From assembly GCF_001046875.1 (NCBI RefSeq), contig NZ_HF571038.1, positions 1,590,937 to 1,647,580 on the forward strand: a DNA stretch of 56,644 nucleotides. The letters run 5' to 3'. The notes under the pieces are model-generated. The model saw only the letters and a list, made by a program, of their open reading frames with translations, did no database searches and was not told the origin of the DNA. The translations under genes and the position numbers were made by a program. Below, piece after piece: positions 47,811-54,887 of the stretch (position 1 is the stretch's first letter; the number at the start of each line of letters is the position of its first letter). This stretch comes from Nostocoides jenkinsii Ben 74. GTDB lineage: Bacteria > Actinomycetota > Actinomycetes > Actinomycetales > Dermatophilaceae.

Positions 47811-48406
47811 GGCACCGCTTCCACGGAGCCATCGCCGGGGTCGGAACCACGAGCGGAACGCGCCTGGTGATCGGCGTGTGGGACCACTCCCCATACGGCC
47901 GCTTCGCCGATGTGATGATCGAGCGCCCGGATGGCCACCGCATCCTCCTCGCGCCGACCCCCGAGGTCCGCGACTTCGTAGCCGAGACCTACACCTTCGA
48001 TGAGACTCGCATCGAGCCGATTGCGTTGCAGCGCAGCGCTTCCCAGTGGCATCTGAGCGCCCCCTCGCTCAGCCTGAGTCTCGCGCTCGGGAGGCGACGG
48101 CCGCTGGGGTGGGCGCTGCGCGGCATACCTCACGTCGTCGCGACGAGCCCGGCCTGGGCGAGCGCCGTCGACCCCATTGCCCGGGTGGCCTTCCGAGGGG
48201 TGCGGACGCGCGGGATCGCTCGCCCCGGGCGACGGGAGTGGTATGCCGCGACCGACCTCCGCGCGGTTACGTCCCTCACCGCCCGCCTGGACGGCGCCGA
48301 CCTCGGGGAGTTGGGTCCCGTCGATCCGCCGTGCCGCTTCGGATTCTCCTCGACGCCGCGTGCCCCGTCCGTGACCACTGTCGTTACGACGGTCGAGTCG
48401 ACCTGA
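47807..48406 (+). CDS. hypothetical protein coupled to the ABC-F gene
   Basis: The 199-residue protein starts at a GTG that overlaps the ABC-F stop (GTGA). It shows a plausible globular pattern (FHGAIAGVGTTSGTRLVIGV, HSPYGRFADVMIERPDGHRI, and a C-terminal GVRTRGIARPGRREWYAATD). I recognise similar uncharacterised actinobacterial proteins, but no known fold or function. Confidence 0.75.
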   Translation: MRHRFHGAIAGVGTTSGTRLVIGVWDHSPYGRFADVMIERPDGHRILLAPTPEVRDFVAETYTFDETRIEPIALQRSASQWHLSAPSLSLSLALGRRRPLGWALRGIPHVVATSPAWASAVDPIARVAFRGVRTRGIARPGRREWYAATDLRAVTSLTARLDGADLGELGPVDPPCRFGFSSTPRAPSVTTVVTTVEST

Positions 48407-48419
48407 GCAGTGCGAAGGT

Positions 48420-48435
48420 ATACCCCACCGGGTAT
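48420..48435 (+). promoter_or_regulatory. CsoR-family-like operator
   Basis: A perfect 6-4-6 palindrome ATACCC-CACC-GGGTAT lies 31 bp before the ATG of the small Cys-rich gene and overlaps a possible -10 (TATCAT). It has the form recognised by CsoR/CstR-type repressors, which respond to Cu(I) or persulfide. The regulator is not in this window, so the assignment is by pattern only. Confidence 0.55.
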
Positions 48436-48465
48436 CATGCCGACAACAACCCGAAGGAGTTCACC

Positions 48466-48630
48466 ATGTGCCGACCCGTTGCCTGCAAGACCTGCGGCAA
48501 GACCACCTGGGCCGGCTGCGGCCAGCACGTCGCCCAGGTGAAGGCGAATGTCCCCGCCGGCCAGTGGTGCGCCGGACATGAGGGCGAACCCAAGTCGGGC
48601 GGCTTACTGAGCCGGCTCTTCGGTCGCTGA
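48466..48630 (+). CDS. small cysteine-rich protein
   Basis: The 54-residue protein opens with MCRPVACKTCGKTTWAGCGQ and has six or so Cys, including CxxC, followed by H and a C-terminal LFGR. GAAGGAG precedes the ATG. I recall conserved homologues of similar length in actinobacteria; a metal- or sulfane-sulfur-binding role fits the Cys pattern and the operator upstream, but is not shown. Confidence 0.75.
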   Translation: MCRPVACKTCGKTTWAGCGQHVAQVKANVPAGQWCAGHEGEPKSGGLLSRLFGR

Positions 48631-48700
48631 TCCCGAGTCTCTCCTCGATCAAACCCGCTGATCAGGCACACGGCGCCGTACGTGCCCTAGCGTCGACGTC

Positions 48701-49960
48701 ATGAGCGAACGCGGCTCGAGGGAACTTGCCCGCCGGCTCGGTACGGGCGACGCCGTCACGGTCGGCCTGTCCGCGATGATCGGCGCGGGCGTCTTTGCCG
48801 CATTCCCGGCGGCAGCCCACGCGGCCGGGTCCCACCTGATGCTCGCCTTGGCGGTCGCGGCCGGCGTCGCCTGGTGCAACGCCCTCGCCTCCGCCCAACT
48901 CGCCCAGCGCTATCCCAGCTCCGGCGGGACCTACCTCTTCGGGCGCGAGGTGCTCGGGCCGTGGTGGGGCTTCCTCGCCGGCTGGGGATTCGTCATCGGC
49001 AAGACCGCCTCCTGCGCCGCGATGGCGATGACGTTCGCCGCCTACGCCGTCCCCACCGAGGGCTGGCTCAGGCGGACGACAGCAGCGCTCGCCGTCGTGG
49101 TCCTCACCGGCCTCAACCTGCACGGAGTTACCCGCACGGCGCATGCCGCGCGCCTCCTCCTCCTGCTCACCGGCGCCGTTCTCCTCGGCTTCCTCGTGCT
49201 TACGTGGACCCGGGAGCCGATGTCGCCGCCCGATCCCCTCCCGACGCCGGCGAGCGGCGCGGCCGGCGTGCTTCAAGGGGCCGGACTGCTGTTCTTCGCC
49301 TTCGCCGGGTATGCCCGGATCGCCACCCTCGCCGAGGAAGTGCGGCGTCCCGAGGTGCTCACCCGCGCGATCGTCATTGCCTTGACCACCGCCATTGCCC
49401 TGTATGCCGCGGTGGGCCTCGCGCTGTCCACCACCCTGGGTGGGCGGCTGGCGGACTCGTCGACCGCCCTCGCCGATGCGGCGACAGCGGTCGGCGCGCC
49501 GTGGTACGGCCCCGTCATTCGGATCGGTGCCGCGACCGCGAGCCTCGGCGCACTGCTGGCGCTGATGGCGGGGGTCGGACGCACCACCTTGGCGATGGCG
49601 CGGGAACGTGACCTGCCCGCCTGGCTCGCCTCCGTCGACCCGCGTCATCAGGTGCCGGATCGCGCGCAGGCGGGGCTCGGCATACTCGTGGTGGGGTTGG
49701 TTCTGCTCCTCGATCTGCGCGGCGCGATCGGGTTCTCGTCAGTGGGCGTGCTGGTCTATTACGCGATCACCAATCTGTCGGCCTTGCGTCAGCCCGCCTC
49801 CGATCGGCGGGTTCCGCGCGGCGTGAACCTTCTTGGTTTGGCGGGCTGCCTCATCCTCGTGGTCACACTCCCCCGCGAGGCCGTCCTTGCGGGGGTGGCC
49901 GTGTTCGCCATCGGCATCCTCGGACGCCTCGCCCGACCCGCCTGGAGCCGCAGAACTTGA
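48701..49960 (+). CDS. APC superfamily amino acid permease
   Basis: The 419-residue transporter has about 12 membrane helices and the APC hallmarks GLSAMIGAGVFAAFPAA, YPSSGGTYLFGREVLGPWW and FFAFAGYARIATLAEEV. It is likely an amino acid or amine symporter or exchanger; the substrate is not predictable. It stands alone. Confidence 0.9.
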   Translation: MSERGSRELARRLGTGDAVTVGLSAMIGAGVFAAFPAAAHAAGSHLMLALAVAAGVAWCNALASAQLAQRYPSSGGTYLFGREVLGPWWGFLAGWGFVIGKTASCAAMAMTFAAYAVPTEGWLRRTTAALAVVVLTGLNLHGVTRTAHAARLLLLLTGAVLLGFLVLTWTREPMSPPDPLPTPASGAAGVLQGAGLLFFAFAGYARIATLAEEVRRPEVLTRAIVIALTTAIALYAAVGLALSTTLGGRLADSSTALADAATAVGAPWYGPVIRIGAATASLGALLALMAGVGRTTLAMARERDLPAWLASVDPRHQVPDRAQAGLGILVVGLVLLLDLRGAIGFSSVGVLVYYAITNLSALRQPASDRRVPRGVNLLGLAGCLILVVTLPREAVLAGVAVFAIGILGRLARPAWSRRT

Positions 49961-50004
49961 CATCGTTTGTCGATATGCATAATGATTCTCGATAACATCG
50001 ACAA
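49957..50004 (+). promoter_or_regulatory. promoter and palindromic operator of the DUF2975/HTH pair
   Basis: -35 TTGACA (49957-49962) and -10 TAATGA (49980-49985) are 17 bp apart, the closest to consensus in the window. An inverted repeat TTGTCGAT (49967-49974)/ATCGACAA (49997-50004) spans the -10 and the start site. The AT-rich block is unlike its surroundings. It is probably the binding site of the HTH protein encoded downstream. Confidence 0.75.
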
Positions 50005-50024
50005 TCGATATTGGAGGGGATCGC

Positions 50025-50648
50025 ATGAACGCACACAGCACCGGCAGCAGGACCAAGAGGGACTGGCTCGCCTTCGATCGCACCGACCGGATCGGTCTCA
50101 CCATCCTGCTCGGCGCCGTCGGCGCCGGCACACTCCTGAGCACCGTGGGCGCCAGCGTGCAGCGCTGGATCGCCGGCGACCCGATCCCGCTGCCCCTCAG
50201 CACCACCATCACAGTCCCCGAACTCGACCGCGCCGGCGTGCACTATGGGACCGGCGACTACGCGATCGACTTTTCGGATGCCGGCATCGGGGCGCGCGTG
50301 CTCGACCTGCTCCCCGGCGTGCTCACCTCCGCGGTCGTGATCGGCTGCATCATTCTGTTCCTGCGCTTCATGGTGCCGGTCGGGGCGGGGCAACCGTTTG
50401 CCCCGGCCCAGGTGACACGCCTGCGGGCCATTGGTTTCGCGCTGATGCTCGGACTGCCGGTGGCCGCCCTGGCGCGCGAGGCGATCGACGGATCGCTGAT
50501 CGGCTCGATGGACCTCGGCGGGCTCGAACCCGGCTTCACCCTGTCGCTGCCGTGGCTGCCGATGACTCTGGGCCTGGTCGCCGCCCTACTCGCCGAGGCG
50601 TTCAAGGTGGGCTCGCGCCTGAGTGACGACGTCGAGGGCTTGGTCTGA
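50025..50648 (+). CDS. DUF2975 membrane protein
   Basis: The 207-residue protein has about four membrane helices and the DUF2975 layout (RTDRIGLTILLGAVGAGTLL, VVIGCIILFLRFMVP, GQPFAPAQVTRLRAIGFALM, then a final helix). Members are always next to a small Xre-like regulator, as here; the stop is 1 bp from the next start. The function is unknown; they are thought to form a membrane-bound sensor or a regulator system. Confidence 0.9.
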   Translation: MNAHSTGSRTKRDWLAFDRTDRIGLTILLGAVGAGTLLSTVGASVQRWIAGDPIPLPLSTTITVPELDRAGVHYGTGDYAIDFSDAGIGARVLDLLPGVLTSAVVIGCIILFLRFMVPVGAGQPFAPAQVTRLRAIGFALMLGLPVAALAREAIDGSLIGSMDLGGLEPGFTLSLPWLPMTLGLVAALLAEAFKVGSRLSDDVEGLV

Positions 50649-50649
50649 C

Positions 50650-50874
50650 ATGCCGGTCGACGAACCCCACCGAGTCGTCTGTCATCTCGATCGCCTGCTC
50701 GACGAACGAGGTATGACGCTCGCCGCCCTGGCGGATGCCGTTGGCGTCACGGTCGTGAACCTGTCGGTGCTCAAGAACAATCGCGCCAAGGCCATTCGCT
50801 ACAGCACGCTGACGGCGATCTGCGACGTGCTGGGTTGCGACGTCGGGGAGCTGTTCAGCGTCGCACCGGCGTAG
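50650..50874 (+). CDS. YozG/Xre-type HTH regulator
   Basis: The 74-residue protein is a minimal Cro/C1 HTH (HLDRLLDERGMTLAALADAV, GVTVVNLSVLKNNRAKAIRY, LTAICDVLGCDVGELF). It is the typical partner of DUF2975 proteins and probably represses its own operon through the palindrome at 49967-50004. Confidence 0.92.
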   Translation: MPVDEPHRVVCHLDRLLDERGMTLAALADAVGVTVVNLSVLKNNRAKAIRYSTLTAICDVLGCDVGELFSVAPA

Positions 50875-50899
50875 CTGAAACTGAGATGTTGGGTGGGTA

Positions 50900-50929
50900 T
50901 TGCACTTGTGTTCGAAACAGGTGTATTAT
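50900..50929 (+). promoter_or_regulatory. promoter of the HNH gene, likely leaderless
   Basis: -35 TTGCAC (50900-50905) and -10 TATTAT (50924-50929) lie 18 bp apart. Only 7 nt separate the -10 from the ATG at 50937, so transcription would start at or next to the start codon. No ribosome-binding site is present, consistent with a leaderless mRNA. An imperfect CGAA-centred element resembling LexA boxes lies between the hexamers. Confidence 0.65.
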
Positions 50930-50936
50930 TTATCCC

Positions 50937-52862
50937 ATGACCATCGCCTATCTGCCGAATGACCGGGCCGGGACCTCGTCCCGGTCATTCGGCGGGCGCT
51001 GGTGGGACGGCGAGGCCAATCGGGCGGAGGAGGATGCGGCTCGGCTGCGGCCATCACTCCCGGTGGGCGCGCCGGGTTGGGAGCCGCCAGTCTTGGTCCC
51101 GGCGGTCGATGAGTTCGGCGAGATCGTCGCTTACCTGCTCGAGGACTGCAGCGAGGAGGACGTCGACTATTCGTCCGACTGGCCCCCGCCGGATGAGGGC
51201 ACCTGGGTCACGGACGAGATGTCGGCGACAGGGCACGAGGCGTATGCCGCGCCCGCCCCCTCAGTCACGCAGCGGCTGCGTTCGCTCGTGGATTGGTTCG
51301 CTGGCATCGAGGCTGACTCCCCCGACGGCAGCGCGAGGGACGGCGGCCCAGCCGAGGTGGGTGGCGCAGACAGCGGCTCGGAGCGCCATGCGACCGCGGA
51401 GCTCATCGATGTGATTTCCGGCCTCGAACGGCTCAAGGGCTGCATCGACGCCGCTCAGGCCCGCGCGACATTGGCATTCTCGCGCAACACAATTCGTGAC
51501 GCGCTGGCCGAGGGTCGGTCACTGCGGGCAGCCCGTCAGGGAGTCCCGGGCCAGGTGGCTCTAGCCCGGCGCTGCTCCCCCGCCACCGCCGATCATCACC
51601 TGACGGTGGCCCGAGCGCTGCCTGGCCTGCCCCAGACTCGCGCCGCCTTGACCGCCGGATGGATCGACCAGCGGCACGCCCAGGCGGTGGTGCGCGAGAC
51701 AGCCGTGTTGAGCGAAGAACACCGTGGCCAGGTCGACGGCATGATCGGCCCACGGCTCGTCGGGAGCACACCTCGACGCCTTGGCTCGATCGTGGCTCGA
51801 TTTGCCGCCGAACTGGACCCGGAGAGCGTCGTCGCCAAGCACGCCCGCGCGCTCACGGATCGCGGCGTTTGGACTCGACCGGCTCCGGATGGGATGGCCT
51901 ACTTGACCGTGTTCGGGCCGTTGACCGACATCGTCGGCTCGCTCGCCTCCGTGCATCGGCATGCGACGGCAGTTGTCGCGGGTCACCACGAGGAGTCTGA
52001 CCCGCTCGCCGACCGTACCCACGCCCAGGTCATGGCCGACACGGCCTTGCGGTGGCTCCGGGGGCTGAGCCCGGGCGAAGCGCAGCCCGTCGCCCTCAAC
52101 CTCGTGATGCCGGCCACCTCGCTCATGAACGTCCCCTCGTCGGCGGACAGCGCCGAGGACGTGTCACCGCAAAACGACGCGCACGAGGCAACCTGGGCCA
52201 ACGACTCACCAGACGAAGCCGAGCCATCCAACCGCAGCGTGTCACTGAGGGGGGCCGCGCCATCGAACGGCCGTGCGCCACGGGATAGCAGCGCGTCGCC
52301 GGAGAGCGCAGCGCCAGCCGAGCTCGCCACGTCCGCCAACGTGCCCGCCCGCATCGTGGGCCACGGACCGCTCCCCGCTCCGCTGGCCCGGGCTCACCTG
52401 CTGCGAGGTCTCGATCCCGGCGATGGCGCCCCGGCGACGGTATGGCTCAGACGGATCTTCACCACGCCAGACGGTCGAGACCTCGCAGCCGTCGACTCTG
52501 TCCGGCGGCTCTTCCCACCCTGGCTTCGGGAGGCGTTGATCCTGCGCGACGATCGGTGTCGTCGCCCCTACTGCGATGCACTGATCCGCCACGCCGATCA
52601 CGTCCAGCCCGCAAGCGAAGAAGGCCCGACGGCACTAGCCAACGGCCAGGGCTTGTCGGCGCGCTGCAATCACACCAAGGACCTCCCCGGATTCACGTCC
52701 AGGGTGTTGTCGAGGCGGGAGGTCGCGGGCTACGCCGCCGGGCCGGAGGACGATCCCAACACGCACCTGGCACGCCAAGCCGGCCCCAGCACGCATGTGA
52801 CAGTGCTGCAAACGCCTACGGGCCACACCTACCTCTCGCCAGCCCCACCGCTGACTGGTTGA
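50937..52862 (+). CDS. DUF222/HNH endonuclease-domain protein
   Basis: The 641-residue protein has a central DUF222 (13E12 repeat) region (ELIDVISGLERLKGCIDAAQ to LDPESVVAKHARAL), a Ser/Pro/Ala/Glu-rich spacer (about 400-480) and a C-terminal HNH nuclease (RDDRCRRPYCDALIRHADHV, then LSARCNHTKDLPGF). These multi-copy actinobacterial genes are seen as selfish or repair-linked endonucleases. Tandem repeats begin inside its last codons. Confidence 0.9.
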   Translation: MTIAYLPNDRAGTSSRSFGGRWWDGEANRAEEDAARLRPSLPVGAPGWEPPVLVPAVDEFGEIVAYLLEDCSEEDVDYSSDWPPPDEGTWVTDEMSATGHEAYAAPAPSVTQRLRSLVDWFAGIEADSPDGSARDGGPAEVGGADSGSERHATAELIDVISGLERLKGCIDAAQARATLAFSRNTIRDALAEGRSLRAARQGVPGQVALARRCSPATADHHLTVARALPGLPQTRAALTAGWIDQRHAQAVVRETAVLSEEHRGQVDGMIGPRLVGSTPRRLGSIVARFAAELDPESVVAKHARALTDRGVWTRPAPDGMAYLTVFGPLTDIVGSLASVHRHATAVVAGHHEESDPLADRTHAQVMADTALRWLRGLSPGEAQPVALNLVMPATSLMNVPSSADSAEDVSPQNDAHEATWANDSPDEAEPSNRSVSLRGAAPSNGRAPRDSSASPESAAPAELATSANVPARIVGHGPLPAPLARAHLLRGLDPGDGAPATVWLRRIFTTPDGRDLAAVDSVRRLFPPWLREALILRDDRCRRPYCDALIRHADHVQPASEEGPTALANGQGLSARCNHTKDLPGFTSRVLSRREVAGYAAGPEDDPNTHLARQAGPSTHVTVLQTPTGHTYLSPAPPLTG

Positions 52863-52930
52863 CCCCGCCCTGACTGGTTGACCCCCGCCCTGACTGGTTG
52901 ACCCCCGCGCGCTGACTGGTTAACCCCCGC
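52851..52930 (+). repeat. four tandem copies of a 19-22 bp unit
   Basis: CTGACTGGTTGACCCCCGCC occurs four times in tandem, starting at 52851, 52870, 52890 and 52912, with minor length changes; the last has TTAACC. The first copy covers the end of the HNH gene (PLTG stop). Confidence 0.95.
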
Positions 52931-53000
52931 AGCACGCGTCCACCCAGCGTCACGCTGGTCCACGCCCGTCCGAGATCACGGCGTGTGGTTGCCTGTCCTT

Positions 53001-54197
53001 ATGCCTATGCAGCCCGCGCGCCGCGCCCTCGTTCCGCCATTCACCGTGATGACGGTCTTGCAGGCGGTGGCCGAGGCCCGCGCACAAGGTCGTGACGTGA
53101 TCAGCCTGTGCGCCGGCGAGCCCGGGCAAGGTGCGCCCAGCGCGGTCCGGGCCGCCGGCGCCCGCATCCTGACTGACGGAATCCCCTTGGGCTACAGCGA
53201 AACCCGCGGCATCCGGCCACTCCGCGAACAACTCGCCGGGCACTACCGCCGTTGGTACGACCTCGACCTCGACCCGGACCAGATCTGCGTCACCACCGGG
53301 AGTTCGGGAGCCTTCCTGCTCGCCTTCCTCGCCGCCTTCGAGCCCGGCGATCGGGTCGCCGTCGCGCGGCCGGGCTACCCGGCATACGTCAATATCCTCA
53401 CTTCGCTCGGCGTCGAGGTGGTCTCCCTGGACACCGGCGCGAGCACGCGCTTCCAGCCCACCGTCCCGCTGCTCGCGAGGGCACACGCCGAAGCCCCCCT
53501 GGCCGGTCTGGTCATCGCGAGCCCCGCCAACCCCACCGGCACGATGATCCGCGACGACGAACTCGCCGCGATCCTCGCCTGGGCCGCCGAACATGACGTC
53601 CGCGTGGTGAGTGACGAGATCTACCACGGGGTGACGTTCACTGGCTCCCCTGGCACCTGCGCGTGGAGCACGTCGCGCGACAGCATCGTGATCTCGTCGT
53701 TCAGCAAGTACTGGGGTATGACCGGCTGGCGCCTCGGCTGGATGCTCATGCCGGACGACCTCGCCGGCCCCATCGATGCCCTCGCCGGCAACCTCGCCCT
53801 CTGCGCGCCCGTCCCGGCCCAGCATGCCGCCATCCCCGCCTTCACCCCCGAGGCGTATGCCGAATGCGAGGCCGCCGTCGACGGTTTCGCCGAGGCCCGG
53901 GAACTCGTTCTTGCCGCCCTCCCCGACCTCGGCTGGGTGGACGTCGCCCCCGCGGACGGCGCGTTCTATGTGTATGCTGGCATCGCCCCCTTGCTTGGCC
54001 CCTACCCCGACAGCGTGGCGTGGTGCCGTGCTCTTTTGGCGGAGCAGGACGTGGCGCTCACGCCGGGCGTCGACTTCGACCCGGTGCACGGACACGAGCA
54101 CATTCGTCTTTCGCTGGCGGCCGGCCCGGACGCGGTCCGGGCCGCGTTGCCGCGAATCCTGGCGTTTCAGGCCGGCCTGCGCGCAGCGGTCGGGTGA
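53001..54197 (+). CDS. class I/II PLP-dependent aminotransferase
   Basis: The 398-residue enzyme has the fold type I pattern: GEPGQGAPSAVRAAG, GYSETRGIRPLREQLAGHY, TTGSSGAFLLAFLAAFEPGD, IASPANPTGTMI, VVSDEIYHGVTF, and the PLP Lys in ISSFSKYWGMTGWRLGWML. It transfers amino groups between amino acids and 2-oxo acids; aspartate/alanine/aromatic preference is unclear. The ATG at 53001 is preferred. Its stop overlaps the DUF1345 start. Confidence 0.92.
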   Translation: MPMQPARRALVPPFTVMTVLQAVAEARAQGRDVISLCAGEPGQGAPSAVRAAGARILTDGIPLGYSETRGIRPLREQLAGHYRRWYDLDLDPDQICVTTGSSGAFLLAFLAAFEPGDRVAVARPGYPAYVNILTSLGVEVVSLDTGASTRFQPTVPLLARAHAEAPLAGLVIASPANPTGTMIRDDELAAILAWAAEHDVRVVSDEIYHGVTFTGSPGTCAWSTSRDSIVISSFSKYWGMTGWRLGWMLMPDDLAGPIDALAGNLALCAPVPAQHAAIPAFTPEAYAECEAAVDGFAEARELVLAALPDLGWVDVAPADGAFYVYAGIAPLLGPYPDSVAWCRALLAEQDVALTPGVDFDPVHGHEHIRLSLAAGPDAVRAALPRILAFQAGLRAAVG

Positions 54198-54874
54198 GCT
54201 TCATGCCCTCGAGGTCGCAGAGTTCGCAACCGCGCAAACACCACGCCCCCAACAAGATCAGTCGCCTCGGGATCGGTGCCGCCGTCGGCGCGATCGTCGC
54301 GTGGCTCGTGCCGACCCCGCCCGACGCCGGCATCATCGGCAAGCTCCTGCTTGCCTTCTGTGTCACGTCGCTGGTGTTCGCCATCCCGCTGCTCAGCGTC
54401 ATGATGCGCGCCGACGCCGACCGGACTCGCGACCTAGTGCACGGCCTCGACGCCGGTCGATCCTTCGTCGACCTAATCGTCGTCGTCGCTTCGCTGGCGA
54501 GCCTGGCTGGCGTCGGCATGATGCTCCTGACCGGCAGCACCCCCGCCGACCAACGCTTCGCCGAGGCCATCCTGTCCCTCGCCACCGTCGGCGCGGCCTG
54601 GCTGCTCATCCCGACGAGTTTCGCGATGCGCTATGCCCGGCACTGGTTCAACGCACAACCCGACAGCGTCGACCTCCACCAGGACGAGCCGCCGAGTTAC
54701 AGCGACTTCGTCTATCTCGCCTTCACCGTCGCGATGACGTACGCCATCTCCGACACCGACCTCAAGACCAGCGAGATCCGCCGCATCGCCATCCGCCAGG
54801 CCGGCCTGTCCTACCTTTTCGGCACCGTCATCATCGCCGCGTCGATCAACTTGCTGGCGGGCCTGGCGGGGTGA
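54194..54874 (+). CDS. DUF1345 membrane protein
   Basis: The 226-residue protein (GTG start overlapping the aminotransferase stop) has five or six membrane helices and the DUF1345 signature DEPPSYSDFVYLAFTVAMTY followed by AISDTDL. The function is unknown. An ATG at 54203 is an alternative start. It is convergent with the acyltransferase gene. Confidence 0.9.
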   Translation: MSFMPSRSQSSQPRKHHAPNKISRLGIGAAVGAIVAWLVPTPPDAGIIGKLLLAFCVTSLVFAIPLLSVMMRADADRTRDLVHGLDAGRSFVDLIVVVASLASLAGVGMMLLTGSTPADQRFAEAILSLATVGAAWLLIPTSFAMRYARHWFNAQPDSVDLHQDEPPSYSDFVYLAFTVAMTYAISDTDLKTSEIRRIAIRQAGLSYLFGTVIIAASINLLAGLAG

Positions 54875-54887
54875 CTTGGCGGGGTGA

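Noticed and set aside
52851-52930. The tandem repeat as a CRISPR array
   Set aside because: The units follow each other without spacers.
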